Positions 43,567 to 52,808 are shown, counted from the first letter of the stretch. The stretch is DNA of 64,000 nt from Caballeronia sp. LZ062 (GCF_031450785.1 NZ_JARTWB010000002.1:744001-808000), one strand, 5' to 3'. Notes: generated from the letters alone by a model not told the origin. Numbers and translations are program-made.

Positions 43567-44538
43567 ATGAAGACCACGTTTCTGGATTTCGAGCAGCCGA
43601 TCGCTGAACTCGAAGCGAAGATCGAAGAACTCCGCTTCGTTCAGGACGATTCCGCTGTCGATATCTCGGAAGAAATCGAGCGGCTGTCGAAGAAGAGCCA
43701 GCAGCTCACCAAGGATCTGTACGCGAACCTGTCGCCGTGGCAGGTTTCGCAAATCGCGCGTCATCCGCAGCGGCCTTACACGCTCGACTACGTGAACGAA
43801 CTGTTCACCGACTTCCACGAACTGCATGGCGACCGTTCTTTCGCGGACGATCTCGCTATCGTCGGCGGCTTCGCGCGCTTCAACGGCCAGCCGTGCATGG
43901 TGATCGGTCATCAGAAGGGCCGCGACACCAAGGAGCGCGCGCTGCGCAACTTCGGCATGCCGCGCCCGGAAGGCTATCGCAAGGCCGAGCGCCTCATGCG
44001 CCTCGCCGAAAAGTTCAGCATGCCCATCTTCACGTTCGTCGACACGCCGGGCGCGTATCCGGGCATCGGCGCGGAAGAGCGCGGGCAGTCCGAAGCCATC
44101 GGCCGCAATCTCTTCGTCATGGCCGAACTCAAGACGCCGATCATCACCACGATCATCGGCGAAGGCGGCTCGGGCGGCGCGCTGGCCATCGCGGTCGCGG
44201 ACACCGTCATGATGCTGCAGTTCTCCACGTATTCGGTGATCTCGCCGGAAGGCTGCGCGTCCATTCTGTGGAAGAGCGCGGCGAAGGCGCCCGAAGCGGC
44301 CGAAGCGCTCGGGTTGACGGCGCATCGCCTGAAGGCGCTCGGCCTCATCGACAAGATCGTGAACGAGCCGCTCGGCGGCGCGCATCGCGATCCGAAGGGC
44401 ATGGCCGCGCTCCTGCGCCGCGCGCTCGCGGATTCGCTACGTCAGTTCCAGGGCTTGAGCGTGCAGGATCTGCGCGATCGCCGCTTCGACAAGATCATGG
44501 CCTACGGCAAGTTCAAGGAATCGCTGCCCGGCGCATGA
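43567..44538 (+). CDS. accA: Acetyl-CoA carboxylase carboxyltransferase subunit alpha
   Basis: A 323-residue subunit of acetyl-CoA carboxylase, the first committed step of fatty acid synthesis. The helical N-terminus ([16 protein letters not shown]) and the crotonase-like core are as expected, with [27 protein letters not shown] and [15 protein letters not shown]. Length equals the family standard. The accA-tilS pairing that follows is common in beta-proteobacteria. Confidence 0.97.
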   Translation: MKTTFLDFEQPIAELEAKIEELRFVQDDSAVDISEEIERLSKKSQQLTKDLYANLSPWQVSQIARHPQRPYTLDYVNELFTDFHELHGDRSFADDLAIVGGFARFNGQPCMVIGHQKGRDTKERALRNFGMPRPEGYRKAERLMRLAEKFSMPIFTFVDTPGAYPGIGAEERGQSEAIGRNLFVMAELKTPIITTIIGEGGSGGALAIAVADTVMMLQFSTYSVISPEGCASILWKSAAKAPEAAEALGLTAHRLKALGLIDKIVNEPLGGAHRDPKGMAALLRRALADSLRQFQGLSVQDLRDRRFDKIMAYGKFKESLPGA

Positions 44539-44583
44539 TTGCGCCGTCCTTACGTTTCATTCTTCCATCTCTTCACGATTCTC

Positions 44584-46011
44584 GTGACTTCCGACAGCGA
44601 AACCCCGGCCGGCCGCCTCGTGTTCGAGGCGGTCCGCGCCGCGGTGGCCGATGCCGGACTCGCCGCCGATGCGCTGCTTGCCGTCGCACTCAGCGGCGGA
44701 CTTGATTCCACCGTTTTGCTCGATGCCGCTGTGCGCGTTCACAGCGCGGCGGGGGTCGTCGCTTTTCATGTGCATCACGGACTCAGCCCGAACGCCGATG
44801 CGTGGGACGCGCATTGCGAGGCCTTCGCGGCATCGCTCGGCGTGCGTTATGCGGTGCGCCATGTCGACGTGATGCGCGCGGGCGGCGCGAGCCTGGAAGC
44901 CGCCGCGCGCGATGCGCGTTATCGCGCGCTCGACGAACTCTGCGACGCGCACGGCGCGGCGGCGCTTCTGATCGCTCATCACGCGGACGATCAGGCGGAA
45001 ACCGTGCTGCTGCAACTGCTGCGCGGCGCGGGCGTCGCGGGGCTCGCCGCGATGGCCCCGCAGCGGCTCGACGGCGCGAACGTGCCGCGCCTGCGCCCGC
45101 TATTGCGGCTTTTGCGCGCGCAACTGGAGCAGTACGCGCACGAGCGCGATCTGAGCTGGATCGAGGACGAATCGAACGCCGATACCCGCTACGCGCGCAA
45201 CGCGCTGAGACACGATGTGCTGCCCGTGCTCGCCGTGCATTTTCCCGGCTTTCGCGATGCCCTCGCGCGCACGGCGTCGCACGCGGCATCGGCGCAGCGG
45301 CTGCTCGACGATCTGGCGCGCCTCGACCTGGAAACCGCGCAGGGCGAAGAAGAGGGCGCGCTCGCACTCGACGCGCTGCTGCCGCTCGACGACGAACGCG
45401 CCGTCAACTTACTACGTTACTGGATGCGCACACGCGACTTGCCGGCTGCATCGACGGCGCGTATCGCCGATATGCTGCGCCAGCTTCGGCACGCGGCCAG
45501 CGCACGCGAGGGCCACGCGCTGCGCGTCGATCATGCGGGGCGGTGTCTGCGCGTTTATCGCAATGCGTTGTTCTGGGAAACGGGCGACAGCGCGGATGCA
45601 CCCGATCTCGATCAGGGCGCGGCAGTGGCCAAGCCGCACAGCGAATTGCGTTGGCAAGGCGATGAAGTCTGGCGGCTGCCGCAGTGGCGAGGCTCGTTCG
45701 TGTTCGAGCCGGCCGCCTCGCCCGGTAGCGATGTCGTCGCGGAGGGCTTGCTGCGCGCGGCGCCGATCATCGCGCGATCGCGTGCGGGCGGCGAGCGCAT
45801 GCGTCTTTCCGCCGATGCGCCGAGCCGCACGCTGAAGAATTTGTTCCAGGAGCGCGGCGTGCCGGCGTGGAAGCGGGACGTGCCGCTGCTTTTCATTCGC
45901 GATGCGCTTCTCTTCGTGCCGCTCGTCGGCGTGAACCGCGAAGTGGCGCCTGAGACGTCGCATGCGCCGTTGCGGCGCATCGTCTGGCGGCCGGATTTGC
46001 TGCTGGCCTGA
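44584..46011 (+). CDS. tilS: tRNA(Ile)-lysidine synthase
   Basis: A 475-residue PP-loop ATPase that makes lysidine at position 34 of tRNA-Ile2, changing CAU from Met to Ile decoding. The PP-loop SGGLDSTVLL is near residue 37, with HVHHGLSPNAD, RYRALDELC and IAHHADDQAETVLLQLLRG following; the C-terminal substrate-binding domains include TLKNLFQERGVPAW. GTG at 44584 is the likely start, 45 bases after accA; a TTG directly after accA would add 15 residues. Confidence 0.94.
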   Translation: MTSDSETPAGRLVFEAVRAAVADAGLAADALLAVALSGGLDSTVLLDAAVRVHSAAGVVAFHVHHGLSPNADAWDAHCEAFAASLGVRYAVRHVDVMRAGGASLEAAARDARYRALDELCDAHGAAALLIAHHADDQAETVLLQLLRGAGVAGLAAMAPQRLDGANVPRLRPLLRLLRAQLEQYAHERDLSWIEDESNADTRYARNALRHDVLPVLAVHFPGFRDALARTASHAASAQRLLDDLARLDLETAQGEEEGALALDALLPLDDERAVNLLRYWMRTRDLPAASTARIADMLRQLRHAASAREGHALRVDHAGRCLRVYRNALFWETGDSADAPDLDQGAAVAKPHSELRWQGDEVWRLPQWRGSFVFEPAASPGSDVVAEGLLRAAPIIARSRAGGERMRLSADAPSRTLKNLFQERGVPAWKRDVPLLFIRDALLFVPLVGVNREVAPETSHAPLRRIVWRPDLLLA

Positions 46012-46346
46012 ACGCGGCAATTCGGGCGACTCGCCAGAAGCCGGTAAAATGGCGCACGCGGCCGTCCAATCTTGAAATTTCGGCCTCGATCGGGTACCGT
46101 AACTCGTTTGCCCGCCACGCGCTTTGCGCGGCATCTCCGTTCAAAAGACGCGAATTTCGCCCGTGATGCGCCCCTTGCGCGCCAGGTCACTCACGAGTGC
46201 AACTCTAGCGGCGGGCATCCGGCGGCACTCCGCGTATCGTTGCTGGCTTTCCCCTATCCCCGAAGCCGTCGAGCGCAACGCCATAGCACAGCGAGCATCA
46301 TGCATCGAGCGCGTCAGCGCGGTTTTCCCTTCAGTTCAAAACGACA
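46012..46346. other. 335-bp intergenic region before lysC
   Basis: This is the leader and promoter region of the aspartokinase gene. A -10-like TAAAAT is at 46045-46050 without a clear -35. Open frames here have no protein signature, and I see no lysine riboswitch, attenuator hairpin with T-run, or repeat. Confidence 0.5.
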
Positions 46347-47597
46347 ATGGCACTCATCGTACACAAATACGGCGGCACCTCGATGGGCTCGGTCGAGCGC
46401 ATCAAGAACGTCGCCAAGCGCGTCGCCAAATGGCACAAGGCCGGCCACCGAATGGTCGTCGTGCCCTCGGCGATGTCCGGCGAAACCAACCGCCTGCTCG
46501 GTCTTGCAAAAGACATTACGGCGAACCCGGACCCGCGCGAACTCGACATGATTGCCTCCACGGGCGAGCAGGTGAGCGTCGGGCTTCTCGCCATCGCGCT
46601 GCACGCCGAAGGCCTCGACGCCGTGAGTTATGCCGGCTGGCAGGTGCCCATCAAGACCGACAGCGCGTTCACGAAGGCGCGCATCAGCGAGATCGACGGC
46701 GAGCGCGTGCTGAAAGACCTCGACGCGGGCAAGGTCGTGGTCATCACTGGCTTTCAGGGCGTCGATCCCGAAGGCCATATCGCGACGCTCGGGCGCGGCG
46801 GCTCGGATACATCGGCGGTCGCGATTGCGGCGGCGCTGAAAGCCGACGAGTGCCTGATCTACACCGACGTCGACGGCGTCTATACGACCGACCCGCGTGT
46901 CGTCGAAGAGGCGCGCCGGCTGGATCGCGTGACGTTCGAGGAAATGCTGGAAATGGCGAGTCTGGGCTCGAAGGTTCTGCAGATCCGCTCAGTGGAATTC
47001 GCCGGCAAGTACCAGGTCAAGACGCGGGTGTTGTCCAGCCTGACCGATCCGCTCATGCCGCTCGAAGCCGAAATGCACTCGGGCACCCTGATTACTTTTG
47101 AAGAAGACGAGAACATGGAAAAGGCAGTTATCTCCGGCATCGCGTTTCAGCGCGACGAAGCGCGCATCGCGGTCATGGGCGTGCCCGACAAGCCGGGCGT
47201 CGCGTATCAGATTCTCGGTCCGGTGGCCGATGCGAACATCGACATCGACATGATCATTCAGAACCAGAGCGTGAACGGCAAGACGGACTTCACGTTCACG
47301 GTGGGCCGTGGCGACTACCAGCGCGCGCTGGAGATCCTGAACGGCCAGGTGAAGGGCCACGTGAACGCGGAAACCGTGCTCGGCGATCCGAAGGTGTCGA
47401 AGGTGTCGGTCGTGGGCGTGGGCATGCGCTCGCACGTGGGCATCGCGAGCACGATGTTCCGCACGTTGTCGGAAGAGGGCATCAACATCCAGATGATCTC
47501 GACTTCCGAAATCAAGATTTCCGTGCTGATCGATGAGAAGTACACCGAGTTGGCCGTTCGCGCGCTGCATAAGGCGTTCGAGCTGGATCGCGGTTGA
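46347..47597 (+). CDS. lysC: Aspartate kinase
   Basis: A 416-residue monofunctional aspartokinase, first step of the aspartate family pathway (Lys, Thr, Met, DAP). The kinase domain starts ALIVHKYGGTSMGSVERIK and includes FQGVDPEGHIATLGRGGSDTSA. Two ACT domains at about 265-416 (MGVPDKPGVAYQILGPV, GVGMRSHVGIASTMFRTL) bind feedback amino acids. It feeds dapA of this window. The frame has an internal ATG near codon 256 where a separate beta subunit could start, as in some aspartokinases. Confidence 0.96.
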   Translation: MALIVHKYGGTSMGSVERIKNVAKRVAKWHKAGHRMVVVPSAMSGETNRLLGLAKDITANPDPRELDMIASTGEQVSVGLLAIALHAEGLDAVSYAGWQVPIKTDSAFTKARISEIDGERVLKDLDAGKVVVITGFQGVDPEGHIATLGRGGSDTSAVAIAAALKADECLIYTDVDGVYTTDPRVVEEARRLDRVTFEEMLEMASLGSKVLQIRSVEFAGKYQVKTRVLSSLTDPLMPLEAEMHSGTLITFEEDENMEKAVISGIAFQRDEARIAVMGVPDKPGVAYQILGPVADANIDIDMIIQNQSVNGKTDFTFTVGRGDYQRALEILNGQVKGHVNAETVLGDPKVSKVSVVGVGMRSHVGIASTMFRTLSEEGINIQMISTSEIKISVLIDEKYTELAVRALHKAFELDRG

Positions 47598-47748
47598 GCG
47601 TTCTCTTCCCACCGTTGCGGTTCCGGCTGTCGGCGAGATTCGAAATTGATCGATTGGAAAAAATCGTCATGCGAATTTGACCGCTGCGGCTGAACAGGCT
47701 ATTATCTCGATCTCGTTGCACTGCACTCCCGGTGCAACGTAAAGTTTG

Positions 47749-47841
47749 GGAGACGTGGCCGAGAGGTCGAAGGCACTCCCCTGCTAAGGGAGCATCTGGC
47801 TAAAAACTGGATCGAGGGTTCGAATCCCTCCGTCTCCGCCA
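47749..47841 (+). tRNA. tRNA-Ser (anticodon GCU)
   Basis: A 93-base tRNA with CCA encoded. Acceptor ggagacg pairs with cgtctcc (47831-47837), followed by G and CCA. The anticodon arm is ctcccctgctaagggag, with gct as anticodon reading AGC/AGU. A long variable arm follows (catctggctaaaaactggatc), as in class II serine tRNAs, and the T arm is gagggttcgaatccctc. Confidence 0.97.
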
Positions 47842-47853
47842 GTGGTAGGAGAA

Positions 47854-47892
47854 AAGCCCCGCAAGTCGAAAGACTTGTGGGGCTTTTTGTTT
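47854..47892 (+). terminator. Intrinsic terminator after tRNA-Ser
   Basis: A 14-bp stem with one G-U pair (aagccccgcaagtc / gacttgtggggctt) closes a gaaa tetraloop and is followed by tttttgttttt. It lies 12 bp after the tRNA 3' end. Confidence 0.93.
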
Positions 47893-48153
47893 TTGCGGTG
47901 CCAGCGCGGTTTGCTTGGCTGTGGTCGCCGGTTGGCAGGGATGGCCTGATCGTCAAGGCGGTGCGCCCAAGCATCTCTCCTTGCTTTTCAACGCCCGTCG
48001 ACATCCATCCTTCGTCGCTTCGCCAAGGGCGGACCACGAGTGCGTTCCAGAACGCTACTGCGTGCCGTTTTAAGGCTTGTCCGATAGCGACGACGGAACG
48101 AGTGGGTTGCAATGCGCGCATTTCCATCTTCGAAGCCATAAGGACAACAAAGG
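47893..48153. other. Gene-poor stretch between the tRNA terminator and the PAAR gene
   Basis: No convincing gene. A minus-strand frame through it also crosses the tRNA gene and is spurious. The sequence around 47980-48110 (including cttcgccaagggcggaccacga and cttgtccgatagcgacgacgg) looks to me like an intergenic motif that recurs in related genomes, but this is from memory and needs a search. The promoter of the PAAR-vgrG unit should be here. Confidence 0.4.
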
Positions 48154-48405
48154 ATGAGGGATGCAAACGGCCGCGAGGCGGCGCGCCTTGGCGACAAGAC
48201 GACTCACGGCGGCATAGTCATTCAAGCCGCGCCCGATTTCAAACATTTAGGTGTTCCCGTTGCGCTCGATCAACACCTAACCGAGTGCCCGATGTGCGGC
48301 GGGACCTTTCCTATCAACGCGAGCGGAAAAATGACCCATAAGGGGCGACGCGTCGCGTATATCGGCGACTCTACCGCCTGCGGCGCGGTTCTAATCAGGA
48401 CGTGA
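48154..48405 (+). CDS. PAAR-domain protein, type VI secretion spike tip
   Basis: An 83-residue PAAR-type protein that caps the VgrG trimer and sharpens the T6SS needle. Typical elements are GDKTTHGGIVI near the N-terminus, a cysteine pair in ECPMCGGTF and the C-terminal HKGRRVAYIGDSTACGAVLI. It is a bare tip with no toxin extension. It lies 10 bp before vgrG and is cotranscribed with it. AAAGGATG overlaps the start region as ribosome site. Confidence 0.88.
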   Translation: MRDANGREAARLGDKTTHGGIVIQAAPDFKHLGVPVALDQHLTECPMCGGTFPINASGKMTHKGRRVAYIGDSTACGAVLIRT

Positions 48406-48415
48406 GGCAATAGTC

Positions 48416-51268
48416 ATGTTCAATCCGCTACAAAGCCGCACGCTGAAGGTGCAATGCGAGGCCCTTCCCACATGGGGCAAGGACGATATTCTCCTGCCTC
48501 AGCGCGTCAAAGGCACGGAAACGCTCGGCGAGTTGTTTGAATACCGCGTCGATTTTGCCACGCTCGATAGTCCGACGTTCCGACTCTATAAAGCGCGCGA
48601 ACTGATAAAGCCCGATGATTACATCGGCAAAATCGTAAAAATTCGAATTGAATTTGAGGGGAAAGGAACGTTCGTTCCGGGCTTACCCGGTAATCAAGGC
48701 GCGGGCAATGTCGGCGCGGGCGTGCGCACGATCGAGGGCATCATTACTGCTGTCGAGCAAATCGGCAGCGACGAGCGGCGCGCGTATTATCAGTTCACGG
48801 TTAGGCCGTGGCTCTGGCTTTTGAGCCAGAATAAAGACAATCGAATATTCCGAAACGTCACGGTTTTGGAGGCTACCGAGGCCGTCTTAACGGGCACGAA
48901 ATATAAGTTTCCGTGGAAAACCCGGCTGGCTGGGTTCCTGCTCAATAACAACATCTTCCCGAAGCGCGACTATATCCGGCAGTTCTGGCAAAGCGATTAT
49001 GATTTTCTCATCCAGTTATGGAGCGAATGGGGAATCTATTATCACTTCGACGGCATGACGTTGATGCTATGCGACTCGCCCGGTTCGCATAAAGACCACA
49101 AGAACGCATACGACACAATTCTCTTCCACGCGCCCGAGGACAAGCGCATCGACGAAGAGCATATTCACAGCCTGCGTGTGTCGCGTCAGATTACGGCGGG
49201 CGACGTCACGCTCAACGACTACGACTATACGCGGTCGAACGGCACGTTCTTGGTGAACAGGTCCGATCACAGCAACTCATCTTTCGACAACATCGAGCAA
49301 TACCATTGGGGCGACTACACGCAGCCGCTCGCGGGTGCGATGGGGCTGGACGGCCAGCCGAACGACTTTCGCAACGAGGGCGAATATTTGGCGTGGGTGC
49401 GCGTCGGGTCCATGCGTTGCGAGGGCTTGCGCGCCTATGGCACGGCCAACGCGCGCGGCATGATGACCGGCAGACGGTTCCGGCTCAAGAGCCACCCGCA
49501 ACCGGAGGTCAACCGTGAATATCTCGTCGTCTCCACGTCCATCGACGTACGCAACCCGGACGAGCTTACCGCCACATCGGGCAGCGATGCACACTATCAC
49601 TGCAAGACGGATTTCGTTGTGCAGCCGGCCAATGCTTTTTTTAAACTGAAGCCCAAGGACAAGCCGCGCGCCTACCCGGAAACGGCCGTTGTAACGGGGC
49701 CGGACAAACAACCGATATGGCTCGACGCCTACGGGCGCATTCGCTGCCAGTTCAAGTGGGACCGGCTCGGCGAGAACGACCAGAATTCGAGTTGCTGGCT
49801 ACGCGTGTCGCTGCCGTGGCATGGCGGGCCGCATAGTTTCGTATCGGTGCCGCGTGTCGGCGACGAGATCACCGTCGGCTATCACGAAGGCGACCCGGAC
49901 AAGCCGTTCGTCATGTCGAGCAAGGTGAACGAGTTCAATCCGCCGCCGTTCAAGCTGCCGAAAAACATGGCGCTCACGGGTTTGGTGAGTCACGCGTTCG
50001 AAGGTCAAGGACACAACGTTGTCGTGACCGATGACACGCCCGGCAAGCAGCAAGTGCAGGTGGCCAGCGATCAGGCCAATTCGCGCCTCGTCCTCGGCTA
50101 CAACACGCGCATTGCCTACGGCGACGGACGGCAGCAGGCGCGCGGGCTGGGCTGGGAGTTGGCGACGGATGCGTGGGGCGTGTTGCGCGCCAATCAGGGC
50201 ATGCTCGTTACGACCGAGACGCGCGAAGCCGCGAGCGCGCCGGCGAGGGACATCGGCGAGACTGTTGCGCGGCTCACGCAGGCGCGCGACATTCACGAAA
50301 GCATGGCCGAACTTGCGCAGCAGCACGGTGCGCAGGACGCGAGCGGCAATCAGTCGGACGTGGCGAAGTCCATCAAAGCGGCGAACGACGAGCTACGCGG
50401 TACCGGCACGGCGAACATGGATAGGGGCGAGTTCCCCGAGTTCGCCGCGCCGCATCTGACCTTGGCGAGTCCGGCCGGCATTCAATCCACAACGGCGGGC
50501 AGCACGCACATTGCAAGCGAGCAAGACTTTGCAGTGACAGCAGGCGGAAGCGTCAGCTTCGCTGCGGCGCGTTCGTTGTTCGCAAGTGTCATGAATGGCG
50601 TTGCGCTGTTCGTGCGAAAGGCGGGAATGATGCTCGTTGCCGCGTCGGGAAAAATCCGTATCGAGGCGCAGGAAGACGGCCTTGATGTGATCGCGAAGAA
50701 GGACGTCCACATCGCGAGCGAGGACGGCTGGATCAATCTGACCGCCGTGAAGGGCATACGCTTCAACGGAGCCGGCACGACTCTGGAACTTAGCGCAGCT
50801 GGATTGCTTGGCGCTACGAACGGGCGGTTTTTGGTCCACGCCGCCGACCACCAGACCGATGGCCCCCAATCCACGCCTCCCATGTTTCCGCCGAGGTCGT
50901 ACACCGACACGTCGTCCCTGTCACACCTGTATCACGACGACGAACCGGTCCAGGGAGCGAAGTTCGAGATTCACTACGACGACGGCAAACGCTACAGCGG
51001 CACGCTGGACGGCGCTGGCCATGCCGATCTGAGCGGCGCACCTGTGGGCGTCGGCCGGATCAAGGTTGGGCCGGATTCTCGCCCGTTGCAGGTCAAGGCT
51101 AATGACGCGAACCCGGGCTACAAGCCGCGCTGGGGCGAGGGTGACTTCGATGCATCCGCGAAGAAACAGAACAACGGTGGAGTATGGCTAAAAGGCGGCG
51201 AGACGCAATACTTCATTGACTTCAGTCACCCCTATAACAAGGTGCTGGAAGACTACGTCAAGAAATAA
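48416..51268 (+). CDS. VgrG type VI secretion tip protein with transthyretin-like C-terminus
   Basis: A 950-residue T6SS spike. Residues about 20-400 are the gp27-like part (LFEYRVDF, WQSDYDFLIQLWSEWGIYYHFD), 415-510 the gp5 OB-fold (DAYGRIRCQFKWDR, SWLRVSLPWHGG-like), 640-800 the DUF2345 beta-helix, and 835-900 a transthyretin-like domain (VQGAKFEIHYDDGKRYSGTL). Such tails in other VgrGs act as effector adaptors. GC is lower than in the core genes nearby. The core T6SS cluster is not in the window. Confidence 0.93.
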   Translation: MFNPLQSRTLKVQCEALPTWGKDDILLPQRVKGTETLGELFEYRVDFATLDSPTFRLYKARELIKPDDYIGKIVKIRIEFEGKGTFVPGLPGNQGAGNVGAGVRTIEGIITAVEQIGSDERRAYYQFTVRPWLWLLSQNKDNRIFRNVTVLEATEAVLTGTKYKFPWKTRLAGFLLNNNIFPKRDYIRQFWQSDYDFLIQLWSEWGIYYHFDGMTLMLCDSPGSHKDHKNAYDTILFHAPEDKRIDEEHIHSLRVSRQITAGDVTLNDYDYTRSNGTFLVNRSDHSNSSFDNIEQYHWGDYTQPLAGAMGLDGQPNDFRNEGEYLAWVRVGSMRCEGLRAYGTANARGMMTGRRFRLKSHPQPEVNREYLVVSTSIDVRNPDELTATSGSDAHYHCKTDFVVQPANAFFKLKPKDKPRAYPETAVVTGPDKQPIWLDAYGRIRCQFKWDRLGENDQNSSCWLRVSLPWHGGPHSFVSVPRVGDEITVGYHEGDPDKPFVMSSKVNEFNPPPFKLPKNMALTGLVSHAFEGQGHNVVVTDDTPGKQQVQVASDQANSRLVLGYNTRIAYGDGRQQARGLGWELATDAWGVLRANQGMLVTTETREAASAPARDIGETVARLTQARDIHESMAELAQQHGAQDASGNQSDVAKSIKAANDELRGTGTANMDRGEFPEFAAPHLTLASPAGIQSTTAGSTHIASEQDFAVTAGGSVSFAAARSLFASVMNGVALFVRKAGMMLVAASGKIRIEAQEDGLDVIAKKDVHIASEDGWINLTAVKGIRFNGAGTTLELSAAGLLGATNGRFLVHAADHQTDGPQSTPPMFPPRSYTDTSSLSHLYHDDEPVQGAKFEIHYDDGKRYSGTLDGAGHADLSGAPVGVGRIKVGPDSRPLQVKANDANPGYKPRWGEGDFDASAKKQNNGGVWLKGGETQYFIDFSHPYNKVLEDYVKK

Positions 51269-51447
51269 TGGCGATGCCGACGAACTGGAAGGATGTGATT
51301 TTTTCTCCGACTGAACGGGCGGCGGTTCGCGACCTGGACAAGAATCAGATTCTCCACAAGACCGTCCCGCAGGGCTATACGAATCGTGCGCCAGCGGTTG
51401 CTGGTCACGCATTGCCCAGTCGCGACAGCGCACAACCGCAACACTGA
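51268..51447 (+). CDS. 59-residue ORF coupled to vgrG, possible effector remnant
   Basis: A short ORF starting on the last base of the vgrG stop codon (TAATG) and ending 11 bp before the next gene. It encodes MAMPTNWKDVIFSPTERA through RAPAVAGHALPSRDSAQPQH. The first half looks like a normal soluble protein and the Pro/Ala/His tail does not. I recognise no family. It occupies the place where a VgrG-linked effector or adaptor gene normally stands, so it may be the truncated start of one, or a genuine small protein. Confidence 0.5.
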   Translation: MAMPTNWKDVIFSPTERAAVRDLDKNQILHKTVPQGYTNRAPAVAGHALPSRDSAQPQH

Positions 51448-51458
51448 GGATAATCGAC

Positions 51459-52505
51459 ATGTCCGCCTTTCTGTATGTCGCAGGGAAAAACGACGACGAG
51501 GCCCGCGACCGCGCTTTCTACCTTCTTAAGAAATACACGAGCGCCACGCTGCTGCGGCACGCGATTGCCCTCTATCGTGAATTTTTGAGCGACTTTGAAC
51601 GCGAAATCAATCGGCCCGAGGTCGAAATCGACTATAGCGGTGACCTTGTTCGGTTCATGCGGTTTCTGCAACCAATGGAATACGCTGAACCACTGTTGAC
51701 AATTCCCGCGCGCCGCCCGGAAGCATTTGATTCCTTGCGGGACGGGCTTGCTTTTCATACCTACATATGGGGGCGAAAGTACGAAGAACTTGGGGCGGAC
51801 GACCCGAGCGATCTTTTCTATAAGATTGGTTATCGCAAGCCGGCGCATGAATCTCTAGGAACCTTTGGCAAAGCGAATCGTTCTGCTGATTTTATGTCCT
51901 TGCTTTATGGGACGCTCAACAAGAAGGGAAGAATCTATTTCAGTCGCCCAATCGCTAGGTCTCGGTCGGCAATGTGCTGGACATATGAAAGCATTTTCTT
52001 CGACGCGCTATCATTCAACGGCATACCTGCGATCCACTTTCCCACGCAACTCAGCCATTGCCCGCCACCTAACGAAAACACTACAGGCGAGGTCTGGAGC
52101 GGTCGTCAGATACCCGTAACGGGCATTTGGGAGCCTTGGTCCATCGATCCGAAGATCGGCGTTCGTTGTCCGAATTACTATCTTGCCGGTGATACCGCCA
52201 GCCAGTACCAATTCGAAGGCACTGACACGCTAGAAGACGTGCGCTGGCGCTTGATCTGGAAGGATACCCGGTATGCGGACGGAACCATCCCTTACGACGA
52301 GCGTGAGTATTTCGCGCCACCCCCGCCTGTGATCCGCAATCGACGCTTGCTAACTGCTCGTCCAGGCGATATCTGCCCGCGAAGCGGCGAATGGTTCTCT
52401 CACCACCTGAACCGGCGCGTCACCGTGAAAGCAGGTGAGCCGATGCCTGGGCCGGAACGTGGCAAGACCGGTGCGGTTATCTGGTATCTAGAACTGAACG
52501 ACTGA
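51459..52505 (+). CDS. Uncharacterised protein of the VgrG module, possible immunity protein
   Basis: A 348-residue protein with no signal peptide or clear membrane helix. The N-terminal two thirds are mixed helical; a compact C-terminal segment (PGDICPRSGEWFSH ... GEPMPGPERG ... VIWYLEL) resembles domains I associate with polymorphic-toxin immunity proteins of the Imm71/Imm72 kind, from memory only. GC is near 50% in places, well below its surroundings. GAGGATAA before the ATG is a good ribosome site. It could instead be an effector. Confidence 0.5.
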   Translation: MSAFLYVAGKNDDEARDRAFYLLKKYTSATLLRHAIALYREFLSDFEREINRPEVEIDYSGDLVRFMRFLQPMEYAEPLLTIPARRPEAFDSLRDGLAFHTYIWGRKYEELGADDPSDLFYKIGYRKPAHESLGTFGKANRSADFMSLLYGTLNKKGRIYFSRPIARSRSAMCWTYESIFFDALSFNGIPAIHFPTQLSHCPPPNENTTGEVWSGRQIPVTGIWEPWSIDPKIGVRCPNYYLAGDTASQYQFEGTDTLEDVRWRLIWKDTRYADGTIPYDEREYFAPPPPVIRNRRLLTARPGDICPRSGEWFSHHLNRRVTVKAGEPMPGPERGKTGAVIWYLELND

Positions 52506-52808
52506 CTCACTGTCTCGCGGCGACCGAGTGCTCGATCCGGCGCCTCCGGCTCGTTCTTGAACCTCGTCCGGGCCTATCGAGCGCCGAAAGACTGTTGCCC
52601 AAAGTGAAAGAGAGGCGCCGATTGGCGCTTGGGCTGAGGCGGCATTTCGTCGATGAAATTGGCCGCCCCGGCGCAAGCACCGATCGCGCATGACTGACTC
52701 GCTTGCGCGAACCGGTGTCAACTACCGTCAACAATGCGCAGGATGCAGGTCCGCAGGAACTACCCAGCCGCTTCTGCATCCCGTCGAAGCAACGCTAGCT
52801 CCTCAACC
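52506..52808. other. 303-bp gene-free stretch after the VgrG module
   Basis: No convincing gene on either strand. A small inverted repeat (aggcgccgattggcgctt, 52615 region) could be part of a terminator but has no T-run. GC rises again here toward the value of the core genome, so the right edge of the accessory segment is probably within or just before this stretch. No copy of the tRNA-Ser 3' end is seen. Confidence 0.45.

Noticed and set aside
46012..46346. Lysine riboswitch or attenuator before lysC
   Set aside because: No conserved multi-helix core, no Lys-rich leader peptide and no terminator hairpin with T-run could be found.
47702..48166. Minus-strand open frame of 154 codons across the tRNA-Ser gene
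   Set aside because: It reads through the tRNA and its terminator in antisense; the peptide is of the kind often mis-annotated over tRNA genes and has no ribosome site.
47749..52808. tRNA-Ser as an integration site for a genomic island carrying the VgrG module
   Set aside because: No integrase gene and no repeated tRNA 3' end is visible at the right edge, so site-specific integration is not supported; the base-composition shift alone only suggests transfer.
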